Positions 1 through 10,667 of a stretch of DNA of 64,000 nucleotides are shown here, piece after piece. Under the pieces are notes generated by a model. It was not told the DNA's origin and did no database searches. It worked only from the letters and a program-made list of their open reading frames with translations. The position numbers and the translations under genes are program-made. The number at the start of each line of letters is the position of its first letter. Position 1 is the first letter of the stretch. The stretch is taken from positions 14,030,001 to 14,094,000 of the forward strand of contig CM059563.1 in NCBI GenBank assembly GCA_030386875.1. The letters run 5' to 3'. The DNA comes from Morinoia aosen (Eukaryota; Arthropoda; Malacostraca; Amphipoda; Talitridae).

Positions 1-308
1 GCATTCCAATGTTAAAGTGACACAAAATTTTAATAAAGGGAAAACCGCACAGTAATTGAGCAGAAAATGGGACTAAAATTCCGATACATTTCCGCTCGCT
101 CAACCGGCCATCACATACAGTATAAAGCCACTAGTAGCTGACAAGGTCAGTAATCACAGGAATATTACTCGCCAAATTTAATGCGGGGGTTTTCTAATCC
201 TGACAGAAGGGCTCTTCTTATTTCTCGATGCGTTTCGTAAGTAAACTGGACTTTCCTATTCGCGTGGATCAATTTGACAAGGTAAGGTTGCTTCAGTACA
301 GTACTCAC

Positions 309-478
309 CGCGCTGTCGGGCTGAGGAGGGTCGGTGTTGGCAGTGGCGTTCCGTGACGCCGACGAGCGGCGGCGGTGGCTCGATCGACGACTCCGGGACT
401 CGCGACCGTTTGTCGCAGGAGGATCCGAGTCGTCTGAATCCGTTGCCAAAAAGCGAGCCAGGCGAGTCGGGGTGCTCT
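309..478 (-). CDS. Exon 3 of unidentified Ser/Arg-rich nuclear-type protein (gene continues off left edge)
   Basis: Third coding exon of the minus-strand gene that starts at 7064. The acceptor (AACAG, exon from 478) supplies two bases that complete the codon left open by exon 2. The exon then stays open for 56 codons and ends phase 0 at a near-perfect donor, GCG|GTGAGT (309|308). The product is basic and Ser/Arg-rich around an acidic patch: a TRLARFLATDSDDSD stretch followed by an SRSRRSSHRRRSSASR run. This suggests a nuclear or RNA/chromatin-associated protein, but I recognise no domain. A second acceptor about 25 bases upstream (TGTTTCAG, exon from about 503) has the better pyrimidine tract but gives an immediate stop after exon 2. 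The frame also reads on through the donor to a stop near 165, so a read-through terminal exon is an alternative. The remainder of the gene lies left of position 1. Confidence 0.5.
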
Positions 479-2784
479 CTGTTGAAGTGATATCATAGGA
501 CTGAAACAATGTAACATGCGAACTGAACCAAACGTATGGCGTGAAACCAAATGCATCTCCGACCAACTTGATTTCCATCAAGAAACGCCATTAAATGGTT
601 TGTAAAACACGATTTTTGCTAAGGAAGTGAGGCTTCCTCATATGAATACCAAATTTATTCTTCTTCAATGCACTCATTTTTCTACATTTTCTCTGATTTT
701 AGCAAAAATACATAAGACAATAAAGCAACGACATTTTTGAAACATTTGAGGTGAGATTAAATGAACTGATCAGATAATTAAACTTCCTAAACTACGAAAG
801 GTGTTCCTCAGCGAAGAAGCAGGAAAACACCATTCATATGAAGTTTCACCATTTCAAGAAGTTCAGTAATTTTTGGGGGCACGAATTTTTCCGAGCAAGA
901 TTTATTCAGTGTTTTATAATTTCAGTACACTAATCCCAGATCGTTTCAGGCACAAATTTTAATTCAGATACATTCTTCCGTTTCATCAAGATGAGGAATT
1001 GCAGTACGCACGAGGTACCTCTACATAGTTGAAAATACCAACATTCTTTTAACGAGCACTAGTGCTAAATACCGTCAAAAATTTGATTCTTTAATCCATT
1101 TGAAACACAAATCAAGTTGTTTTTAAACCAAAGAAATCCTAAAATTTTATATCAATTTATCATAATCTAACATGGCCATTCCTTTCCCAGCCCAGCCCAA
1201 CCCAACCTTGCTCAAGCCATCTAAATTTGTCCTAGTCTAACACAACCTAACCTCACTTTTCAACAACCATCCCAGCATATTCGACGCACGAATAAAACAC
1301 GTATATCAATTACTGTGTTGATCAATTAAAGATAAGTAACTAAATTACTTATATTGTCTAAAAGCGCGACGGACGGACGCGGCTCCTGTCATAGTCATAG
1401 TACAGATAGTCTCAACAACGTGGTAATTGAACAACGCTCAATTATTTAGTTATTGCATAATTTTCAACTGCAAAAAAACACCTATGGGATGACTCTCTCT
1501 ATTATAACTAAGCTACACTTTAGATATTATGCAAAAACAAATTCAAACTATCGGGACCAAGAAGCTCGACTTAAAAACATACATTGAACCAACATGTTCC
1601 GTTAGTCTCATACCTGGTAAATAGAATTATTTAACGTTCCGTCCAGTTAAAACCATTAATTTTCTGTGAAAATTTTATACTAACGAGTGCTAATTGACAG
1701 AAGATGAACATATATTAATTGGAGTGGTGAAACACCCTAAAATGAATTCATGAAAATATAATGGTTGCAAGAACCCATCGTACTAAATACATTCGTGTCG
1801 TGGGGAAAATAGACAAGCAGCAGGTAGGTCGAGGTTTACAATACTTACCTGTGTGCTCATTACTAACGACGATTATCTTCATCTTAGATTATCTTCATAT
1901 GCATAAAATTCTTACAGTCCTGCTAGGTTACAATGCTTATCACCGTCCACTTTCTGCTTTTGGTAACAATCTAGGGCAAATTTGAAAATCTCACATGCTG
2001 GAATGTGGATACGAATTGCTACGAACACCCACTTTATGAAGAAAATTTCACAAAAATTAGCAACATTAGCAAAAATTAGCAACAAAGCGATCTAACACAG
2101 CGCGCCATAATGGTCAAGTGCAGTATGAAATAGCGCCCAATGTTTTAAATATTACCATAACGAACAGTCGAGAAGAAATTGAGAGATGGATTAATGAAAA
2201 AAAAGTAACGCTTGAAAAATAGCTCCAACAGGACTCGTACCGAAAACGATTAGCAACTTAAAAAAAATGAGAAAAAGCAAAACTTAACTAGGAAGAGAGT
2301 TAACTGCACTCTTCATTGAATTCGGTTACGCATTGCTTATAAGTGAAAATGGAAACATGTAAAAAGCGCCAAGTCACCCAAGCGAATCTACTAAGCCTTG
2401 CAATAATGAGTGCATCGTTAAGACTATGTAGTTACCTCACGACGTCGTAATTAGAAACAAATGTACGAGTATTAGTTCATGGTAAGCGAGCTCGGACGCT
2501 TGGATTCCAACATTTACTTTAATTATCTTGTCAAGTATCTTAGATACGCAATTACTGCAACTTGTGCCAGGGCCTGATCGGAAGATTGCAGCAGATGCGA
2601 GAAGTTTTCAGCATAACGCATAGGCTACCGATTTTAAATGTATTTGCAAAATTTAATTCTAAACCAAACAATCTGAATGAGCACAGTTTTTAAGTAACGT
2701 ACCTCAGTATAGCGACCTAGATAAATATACATCGTTAAAAAACAAGATAATACGCCGCTGAAAATTTTACAGGAAGATGGAAAG

Positions 2785-3175
2785 GATTTTTTCCAGATAA
2801 GCCCCGCTACTATTGAAACACATAAGATCACCCACTTGTAACTTCCGAAATAATGCACATATATTGACTTCACATCACTCTAATACGAAAGATTGAAACA
2901 TGCTTTCGTTTGAGAGTAACTTGAAGTCGATAGGTGCATTATTTCAAAAGTTACAAGTGGGTGAACTTGTGTGTTATGACAGCGCGCGAGTCGAATAGGT
3001 ATATCCAGAAATGTATGTAGTTTACAGAAAACCGTTTCCGTACCATCTACGGTACGGAAAGAATTTTTCAATCTTTCGTTTGAAAATAATTTGAAGTCGA
3101 TAGGTGCATTATTTCGAAAGTTACAAGTGGGTGACCTGATGTGTTACATTAGTGGCGGGGCCTATCTGGAAAAGA
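2785..3175. repeat. Inverted repeat with a third direct copy inside
   Basis: Left arm 2785-2872 reads as the reverse complement of right arm 3091-3175. The shared core is the reverse complement of TGCATTATTTCGAAAGTTAC followed by AAGTGGGTGA. A direct copy of the right arm also sits at 2903-2978, about 168 bases before it. The arms differ by scattered substitutions. This looks like an old foldback-type element or a rearranged MITE. I see no transposase and no clear target duplication. Confidence 0.6.
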
Positions 3176-3365
3176 TCCAATGGAAACTCAAAATATGTAG
3201 GTTCCAGTAACGGAGTTTGCCCTTGCTTGGCTACACGCTTAAGTTTCACTTACACCGGAGCTCCTGAAGATAAGTTAGCATTAAACGAAATAGAAAGCCA
3301 CGACAACAAGAAGAGTGAAAAGTTCCCTTAGATAGACGTCTTCTTAAAATAGGCTGAACACCAAC

Positions 3366-3566
3366 ACGTGTTTCAAATAAAGTTAACCTAATACGTGTGC
3401 TTAAAATAAAGTTAACCTAATACGTGTGCTTAAAATAAAGTTAACCTAATACGTGTGCTTAAAATAAAGTTACTCTAACACAAGTGCTTAAAATAAAGTT
3501 AACAAATTAGATGTGTATCAAAAAATCTATGTAACCCAATAGATGTGTTTAAAATCAAGTTAAGCT
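3366..3566. repeat. 29-bp tandem repeat (about 7 units)
   Basis: Units of the form ACGTGTGCTTAAAATAAAG + TTAACCTAAT are nearly identical in the first four copies and more divergent in the last three (27-32 bp). The array ends about 20 bases from the splice donor of exon 2 of the minus-strand gene, inside its intron. Confidence 0.85.
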
Positions 3567-3585
3567 GCGAGCTGTGCTCTCTGAC

Positions 3586-4246
3586 CTCGCGTGGCGCTGT
3601 CATTGCGGCTGCTGTCGCGCAGCTCACCAGACGTCCTTCTCTCGCCACTGGTTCGTCTCCTGTCCCTGCCTGGGGGCTTTGTCGCAGCTACAGCAGCAGT
3701 GCCCCCACCAGGCTCTCCACTCTCGTTCTCGCCACGCTCATCACCTGAGGACTCTTCCACGCGGGATCTGTAACTCCTGCTCCTTCGTCTTCTCTGCGGG
3801 GCGGCGCCCGTACTGCCGCTGGGCTGGCTTTCACAGTTATTGCTACTACTAACACTAGGCTTATTATCACTACTACAATTATTTTTTGAGCAACCACTCT
3901 CACAGGGAAGATCTGCAGAGGACTCTTTACTATCACTCACGTCCATGGTCTCCAACGCATCTCCGTTTCTTTCCACAGACATGTCCGAGTCTACGGCAGA
4001 GGCTGAAGAGCCAGCTTTACGAACATTCGAAGTTTTTTCATTGCGCCGTTTTTCTCCGTTCGTGGAGGCGTCTTTAGCCTTATCAGTCGATCTGTTGCGC
4101 TTGGTAGCCTTCTTTTTCCCCCGAGCATTGCCAGTTTCATTGGATTTTCCAGTTGTAGTTTCTTTCCTAATTTTTTTGGAGCTCTCGTAGCTGTCATCGC
4201 TGGAAGACTCGGCAGACATAAAAGCATCTTCGTCAGCGCCAGGTAC
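3586..4246 (-). CDS. Exon 2 of unidentified Ser/Lys/Glu-rich nuclear-type protein
   Basis: This is a 661-base exon. It opens at acceptor CTGCCTCTAG|GTACCT (4247|4246) in phase 0 and stays open for 220 codons plus one base. It ends at donor CGAG|GTCAGA. The peptide is strongly biased: an acidic/Ser start (SAESSSDDSYESSKK), Lys/Arg-rich basic runs (RGKKKATKRNRS), Ser/Asn stretches, and a second basic Arg/Ser part (QRRRRSRSYRSR). There is no recognisable fold, membrane segment or catalytic motif, so most of it is probably disordered. The composition suits a chromatin or RNA-processing scaffold, but that is inference. The frame joins cleanly to exon 1 (phase 0) and exon 3 (phase 1). This phase agreement is the main reason for treating the three segments as one gene. 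The + strand of the same stretch also has open frames, which I read as shadows. Confidence 0.6.
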
Positions 4247-4653
4247 CTAGAGGCAGATAAAGTCGCGGGTCAGTCGCGCCATTGCACCTTGTCGTCCATC
4301 AGCAGGTACCCGATATGACGTCGCTGGTGTTACGTTAATGACGCTCTTAACATACGCAATAATCCAAGATCATATTGCATTGATGACCATTATGGAGCAT
4401 CATCGTAACATCAGAGTTGAGCATTGTTGACAGGATACTGTGGTGCACTGTCGTAGTATTGGCAATTGAAAAAAAAATTGACATGGTTAAGTATATTAGG
4501 TTTTGCCTCTTTGGCCCAATGATGTACTGGAGGACTAAGCTCTTTGGAGCACTCCTTGGGGGAGGGCATTTTGGGCAATACTAATTACTGATAACCTTCT
4601 ATAAATGATACCAAAAATACACAATCATTCAAATGCCAAAGCAGGTATTTATG

Positions 4654-4795
4654 TGGAAATATTACAAAGCACTGACTTCAATTTCAGTTTTAAAGCTGTG
4701 TTTTGCTTTCCCATGACTTCACGCACCTCCTGAGATACCCTTTCTTGCAGTGCACTCACTCCCTTGGACAAATTGTTTATTTCAAGTTCCCTAAT
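4654..4795 (-). other. Possible coiled-coil exon, orphan
   Basis: On the minus strand an acceptor-like TACTATTAG is followed by an open frame. It encodes a short heptad-rich peptide containing NLSKGVSALQERVSQEVREV, then a stop. The composition looks helical rather than random. However, it needs an incoming phase-2 exon, while exon 1 of the surrounding gene ends phase 0, so it does not fit that gene. It could be a piece of a nested or alternative transcript, or chance. Confidence 0.2.
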
Positions 4796-4959
4796 AGTAC
4801 AGGCAAAAAATATTTTGCAACGCAGGAACCTATTCTTGAATTCCAACGTAAAATTATTTGATATTGCCATAACTTATTAGAGTAGAAAAATCACAGCAGG
4901 AATTGCATAAAATGTCATCTATGAAGTTGAGACTAACATTAATGCATTGATTACAACGT

Positions 4960-5140
4960 GCGCCACCGGTGGTACACTGAAGTAATTTTTGTAATGCTGT
5001 TGACCAACCAGTAGTCACAAACTAAATTTCCATGAATACTTAAAGCTAAATAAAGGCACGATCTAGTTCATGTTTGGTATTTTCAAAATGGTTAACTACA
5101 ATTGACTTTAAATTAGAGTTTGGTGTTGAACTTAATATAT
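4960..5140. repeat. Dispersed repeat, copy 1
   Basis: About 180 bp of clear similarity to 49565-49755 in the same orientation. The best block is the shared ACCAGTAGTCACAAACT and its flanks, ending near a shared GTTGAA-rich tail. No coding capacity is visible. It is an unclassified interspersed repeat. It sits immediately left of the piggyBac-like element. Confidence 0.6.
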
Positions 5141-5163
5141 AGTTGCCGCAGCCAAAGTGTTAA

Positions 5164-5795
5164 CCCCTTCACCGGCAGAAACGTGTATACTCGTTTTCAT
5201 AAAATGTTCTTTTTTCAGTCGTCGACGAGTATACTCGTCTAAAACTTCACTTTCAAAAACCAGCCACACACGTATATACTCGTCAATTTTAACCGTTTGT
5301 AAACCATTCTACGTGTGAAACGAGCATTCTCGTCAAATCGCACGCATGGCAGAGGCAATAGGGTAGAGCTGTGGGATTTCAAGGACATTGTTACTGACTT
5401 GCTCCAAAAGCCATTGCCGTCGGATGGGTGTTGTTTACTTCCACATTTGCATTCATTTTTTGTAGAATTTTCAAGTGTTACATCCCAAACGTCTAGTTCA
5501 ACAGAAGATAGTGATTATGAACCTTCCATCAGAAGCTTGAATACTTTTGATAACTCTGCAAGTTCATCAGACAATGACTATTTCTCAACATCAGACAATG
5601 ACTATTTGACTCATTTTTGCAGACAAAGGTATTATCAAAATAAGAAGTAAACCACAAAAATGGGAAGAAAAAATAATTATAAACTGTTTTCATAACGAGC
5701 ATCGAAAATACTATATGTCTATATAGAACTAAAATGAAAAAATTAGTCTGAAGAAGAAACATTTTTTAACAAAAAAAAATTGTTGGGGAAGGGGT
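5164..5795. mobile_element. piggyBac-like non-autonomous element
   Basis: The element is bounded by TTAA on both sides (5160-5163 and 5796-5799), with short inverted ends: CCCCTTCACC on the left and GGGGAAGGGGT on the right, which carries one extra base. TTAA target sites and C-rich termini starting CCC are the hallmark of the piggyBac superfamily. The left subterminal 160 bases hold repeated ACGAGTATACTCGT-type motifs, including a perfect 16-bp palindrome at 5224-5239. A short open frame (5315-5650) ends in a Ser/Asp-rich stretch that could derive from an acidic transposase N-terminus. There is no DDD catalytic core. It lies in intron 1 of the minus-strand gene. Confidence 0.65.
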
Positions 5796-6136
5796 TTAAC
5801 AATAAGCCCCAAGATTCTCTTTTTAAAACTTAATAATTTACAGCTACAATATATGAACTTCATTTCTCATCAAATTTGTACTATGTGTTTTTTTAATGTT
5901 CCCTGCTCACTAGTAGTCTTTCACTCTAACACTACATAGTTCAACTAATACAACAGCAATGGTTCTGTGTACATGACTGATTGATGTAGTAAAGTATATT
6001 TTACATGTAATAATTGACTAACTTTAATGTAGAACTTCAAGTGTATCCAAGACTTCATCACTATTCCCATATAATTATAGCACTTATAGGAAATCAGAAA
6101 GAAATGAATAACTCATGAGATTTATTTTATTTATCC

Positions 6137-6179
6137 ACAACAGCAGAAGTTTTCAGGACCTCACTGGCATCTCCATAGC
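6137..6179 (-). other. Candidate short terminal exon with poly(A) signal
   Basis: On the minus strand, TTTTTTAG is followed by an open frame (YGDASEVLKTSAVVDK and stop) with AATAAA overlapping the stop region. A second acceptor/donor-bounded segment lies upstream at about 6597-6672 (CCCTCAG ... TTAG|GTAGGT). These could be alternative 3' exons of the gene whose start is at 7064. The reading frames join only with an alternative donor, so support is weak. Confidence 0.18.
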
Positions 6180-6866
6180 TAAAAAATTACATAAACTGAA
6201 CAAAAAAATTTAACAACAAGAAAATAAAGTTTAAATGATTGAAAAGTATTACGGGTAAACTCAAAGTAGATTCTAAGTTCTCTAAACACAACAAAAGTAA
6301 CCCAAAGAGAGGAATGATGTATTGAGGTATTGAGTTAGGTATTGAGTTAAGAAAATACTGAATCTGTGGACAAGGTAGGTTCTCACATAGGATGCATTCA
6401 TTTTTTGTATGCACATTTTGTAGTTCGAAATAGCACATAGAAACAGTAAGTTGAGAAAGAAGTTTATGAAACAAGAATAAAGTTGAAGAAAAAAGTTTCA
6501 AGAGCTGAAAACAGGACAGCAGATAACCCAGAAAAAAGGTGGTTCTTAACAAAACAAAAAAATCTATTCAAATTCAACAGAAAGAAAACCTACCTAACTC
6601 TGAGCTCATGACCAAAAATTTTTTATATGGGAGCACTAATTCCAATAGACACAGTAGTTGAATATCCCTGAGGGAGGAAATAAACTGAAGTTTTTCCAGT
6701 AATGGATGAAGTTGATAGCATGGTTCATAAACTACATATATTAGATAAGCAGAGAAGAAAATAATGAAGAATTAAGCACACCAACTAACGCCATAACACA
6801 CTTTGGTAAAATTTGAATCATTAATGTTGGAATTGAAGCATCTTTGAACCAAGAAACATCACTTGC

Positions 6867-7064
6867 CTCTCTGTCCCTCTTGCCACCAAACACCAGGGGC
6901 TCCTGGGAGCCAGAAGGCAAAGAGAGCGGCTCCTGGGTTTTGTGGTCAATCCTAGCAGCAGTCAACTGCTTTGCTTTGCCTGATTTGGCCTTGGACATTT
7001 TTTTGGAGACACATTTGTCACCACTAGCATCGTTTTTTTCAGAGGAGCTTTGCTCGTCATCCAT
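6867..7064 (-). CDS. Exon 1 (start codon) of unidentified Ser/Lys-rich nuclear-type protein
   Basis: The transcript segment opens at acceptor TGTCTTTCCAG (exon from 7076), so a non-coding 5' exon must lie upstream. The first ATG (7064) is 12 bases in and sits in ATAATGG. It starts a 66-codon frame rich in Ser, Lys, Asp and Glu (MDDEQSSSEKNDASGDK). The frame then carries a Lys-rich basic patch (KKMSKAKSGKAK) and ends GGKRDRE. The best 3' boundary is GAG|GCAAGT at 6867|6866, a GC-type donor with otherwise consensus bases. It is phase 0 and joins in frame to the exon at 4246. Reading on without splicing gives an AT-rich hydrophobic tail and a stop near 6741, which looks unlike the rest. I recognise no family. 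Confidence 0.5.
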
Positions 7065-7076
7065 TATAAAGAAAAT

Positions 7077-8204
7077 CTGGAAAGACACCTGTACTCACAT
7101 GAAGTCAATTAGAAACACAGAAAATTATTAAGATGTTTTATAATTTAAAAGTACTGCCCCTCTGCATCCTTATTTACTATTAAACATTCAAGAGATATTT
7201 TTGGGCAACTAACAGCATGGATTTATCTTTTCAGATTCAAAATTATTTTCTTCTTTATTTTGCACCTGCTAGGGTAACATATATACTACGAAATAAAATC
7301 TATAAAGCTGGTTTATATTGATAAGCAATACTAATTTACTTATATTTGAATTTCAATACAATGATAACCTGTGAAAGATGAATATAGATGGCTTTGTAAT
7401 GCAAACCTAAATTTATGCAAGATTTAACTTTCAACATCAATGGTGCATAAAAATTCTCACACTTTCAATAGATTGCACATTCAACCAAGCCTGCACCTTG
7501 GGAATCAATACAACACTTAGGGTCAGTTAGGGAATCCTATCCTTCAGAAAATGTTGCTGAGTAAAAGTCTCACATATCATGGGTGAGATCTCAAGTGCAT
7601 TCAACATTTTAAGGTATAAATAAGTTTATGATACAAGATAAAAGATGAAGTAGAAAGTAGTAGATGCTAAAAAGCAAAACAATAATGAGCTGAAAAAAGT
7701 TCCACAACAAAACAGAAAAAAATATATTTTATTTTTATAATTGAAATGCCTAGCTAACCATAAGCTTGGGACTTCACATTTTCCTTCTCAAAGTGCCAAT
7801 TCCTTTCGATAAAATAGTTGTATCCCCAAGAAAGGGAAAAAGATTATTTAAGGACTTCAAATAAATAAAGCACATAAAATGCTTCACAATAAATGCACTA
7901 GCTTAGAAAATAACAATGAGGGTTTTAAAACATGTTAAATTTCAAGTTTTAAACTTGAATCTTTAACCTAAATGATTTAGCTAGATTCAATTTTTTAGGC
8001 ATGTAATTTTAAAATACCAATTACTATATTAAATATTAATCAAATATTATTTGCTTTCCAAACAAAAATATTTTTTGATATATACAAACTATGTAAAACT
8101 TAATTATTTTAAGCACATAAAAACTAGTGAATGGCTCCAAATAATCAACTTGCATTTATATCACCATAAACGAAGATTTAATGTTCTACTCAACAAAAAG
8201 CATT
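7077..8204. other. AT-rich stretch without a recognised gene
   Basis: This lies upstream of the start-codon exon of the minus-strand gene, probably in its 5' intron. No long frame, RNA gene or repeat stands out. Confidence 0.4.
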
Positions 8205-8212
8205 TTTGAAAT

Positions 8213-8913
8213 GGTCAATATTGAGTTTAGGGGATCCAAGGAAATTAAAAATTTTATTTAAAAAAATCTTTTAAGGAACCCATTTAAAAACGCTTTATAT
8301 GAATGACATTCTGCTCGCTGATGCGTTAATTTTGCATTTTTCAACTTTGAAGTTATAGGAGCGTCGTTCATGAACTGTCTTTTGCGTGCAAAAGGATAGA
8401 ACATTTTAAGAGCGCAGCAAGCGCGCCAAGCCAAATTCAATTAATAACAGAAGCTAATTCCTTATTACAAATGTCAACAGGTTTGGTTATGAGAGGGAGC
8501 CACAGTTCTTCTAATGAAAATTATAAATAAAGGTGTCTAGTGACGCCCGTTTACATTATCTCCAATGGCGACCACCCGGTACCCAAGATGGCGGCCACCA
8601 TATTGGAGCTGATGTAAACGGACGTCACTAGAAACCTTTATTTATAATTGTCACTAGAAGAACTGTGGCTCCCCCTCACAACCCAACCTCTTTATGTTTG
8701 TAATAGGACGTTAGCTCCCGTTATTAATTGAATTACGCTTGGCGTGCTTGCTTTCCTGGCGCGCAAAAACCAACTTCAAAGTTGAATAATTCCAAAATAA
8801 CGCATAAGCGAGCAGAATGTCATACTTGTAAAACGTTCTTAAATGGGTTCCTTTAGTGATTCTTTGGAATAAAATTCATAATTTGCATGGATCCCCTAAA
8901 CTCAATATTGACC
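8213..8913. mobile_element. Foldback (long inverted repeat) element, copy 1
   Basis: The 701-bp element is almost wholly palindromic. It begins GGTCAATATTGAG and ends CTCAATATTGACC, and the arms of about 330-350 bp meet near 8565. It is flanked by TTTGAAAT (8205-8212) and TTTGAAAC (8914-8921), a 7/8 match that suggests an 8-bp target duplication. It has no coding capacity. A related copy lies at 47731-48288. An 8-bp duplication fits hAT or P-type transposition, but no transposase is present to decide. Confidence 0.75.
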
Positions 8914-8921
8914 TTTGAAAC

Positions 8922-10544
8922 AAATAAGAAAGTGTGAGCAATGAGAAATCATCGGGAGTTATTCAAAATTTGATAGACCCTTCAAACTCATTGGAATATT
9001 TAGATTTTACCCATTTTCAGAAATCCCACTTATTCAAACAATGATAATGTAAAGTTTCATAATGCAAATACCAACCACAATTATATAGTAGTCTTAAATA
9101 CTTGAACAAGTAAAAAAATTTGATGAATAACTTAAGAAGGGAATGTTTCACTAATAAAATCAAACTAAAATCTCTATCAGAAACACCACATAAATATGAG
9201 TAACCAGGCTAAACTGGGCTAGGAATAACCATACTTAGTACAACTACTAACTACTATTGAAGTACCTTGAGTAACTTTACTATTCCCAGTTACCGGAGAT
9301 TACAGTTGAAATCGTAAATGAATAGTTGTCAAGTTGAAATTCTTTCATCGCACGATTTTTACTCCTCACAACGCGTAAGGAGCTTCTTCGGGCGAAAAGA
9401 GTTTCATAATCAAACCCGTAAGTCTTCCAGAATTGATAACGACCGGCAGTAGTAAACAATAGGAGCAAGATCAGATACTATACTGTTTACTAAAACAACT
9501 TTACCACTGCAGGAAAAATACGCAAAATATCTATATGATACTAACAAAATTTCCCATCATATGTTCGTGAAAGACAAGGTAAGAAAATAATTATAACGAA
9601 CACATATTACGCATGAACTCGTAAATGGCGTTAAGCTTTTACACTAACACAGACATACGATTATGAAAACAAGTAATACTAAGCTGCAGAAGATTGATAA
9701 ATGAAATGCTTTCTAATCCTTTATGCCTATAAGTTAACAATCTTCATCGTTTAAGATACACGGTGAGCTTGAGCACGTATTTAGAAAATGGTATTTTGAA
9801 GTATGAATAAAATTTCTTTGGTGCTCACCACTAATTACGAGCGATAGATATGCCTCTCAGCTGTTACGACTGTCACGCAAAAGCGATCCATTAATAGTGG
9901 GAAACCCTACACAAAAAGCGTTATCACGAATTTCTGTTCTTTTAGGTTATTCCTCTCTAATGGGAGTTATAAAGAAGAAACAGTTGAATTTTTGAATAAT
10001 GTAAAAAACTCTTTTCTGAACTGATTGATGAGTTGTATGTAGCAGAGAACTGGTTTCCTCACTCAATTATAAGGTTATAAGGTAAACTACAGGTAAAATG
10101 TTCGCACAGTAAAAAATTGCTCGCCCTCTACTTCTTCATCGTTTTTCACATAAAATGCATTGAGTATTCACATAATGAATGAGCACTTAAAAAGCTTAAA
10201 TGAATGAAAATGAGGGGAAAATTAATTACATTACGGGCAGGTGCGGCGAATGCCATCAAATTATAGTTAATTACTTTCGTAGCAGTCAGTCACAAATTAC
10301 AATTTACTGTTGAATCGCGTACGAAAAGTAGGCTGTGAGCGACGGTATGCTGCAGATTTAGTAAACATGTATACTATATATTACTGTTTAGTAGGCTTAC
10401 ATTTAAACCTGCACATTCAATATTAATATAAGTAAAATTGCAAATCATAATCATATAGGGCCTAGACCCATCTTTTCCGAATTATTACAAAAACGGTAAA
10501 CGGTAAGAAGTGTAAAATTACAAGATGGCGTTTACAGACATTGA
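8922..10544. other. Intergenic; possible non-coding first exon at 9294-9470
   Basis: No gene is recognised. On the minus strand, 9470-9294 is less AT-rich than its surroundings and ends at TCCG|GTAACT, a plausible donor. It could be the non-coding first exon that the acceptor at 7077 requires. That is inference only. The rest is AT-rich with nothing visible. Confidence 0.2.
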
Positions 10545-10548
10545 TATG

Positions 10549-10667
10549 TGTTAGGTTTGCCGTGGGTATGGCCAAACGCTAAACGGTCACTCGATAATAT
10601 TCGGAAACCATGAGAGAAGGGTAATAAGGCGAGGGCACTCAGCTCGGTCTTTTATTTCGGAGGAACG
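10549..10667 (-). repeat. Solo LTR, segment 1
   Basis: First 119 bases of the split solo LTR. It aligns loosely to the + strand start of the element A LTR (shared ACTCGAT, ACTCAGCT and GAG-TTTAT-type blocks). Its last four bases, AACG, are the left copy of the element A target duplication. Confidence 0.75.

Larger units (their letters stand above)
479..3585 (-). other. Intron 2 of the minus-strand gene
   Basis: This runs from the AG|GTCAGA donor (3586|3585) to the acceptor at 479. It is AT-rich and has no exon that I can support. It contains the inverted repeat at 2785-3175, the 29-bp minisatellite next to its donor, and a short CCTAA/CCCAA-rich patch at about 1185-1260 that looks like decayed telomere-type pentamers. 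I see nothing else between 600 and 2780. Confidence 0.4.

Noticed and set aside
3574..4190. Overlapping + strand frames opposite exon 2 of the minus-strand gene
   Set aside because: They are Ser/Leu-rich shadows of the low-complexity minus-strand frame and lack splice or start context.
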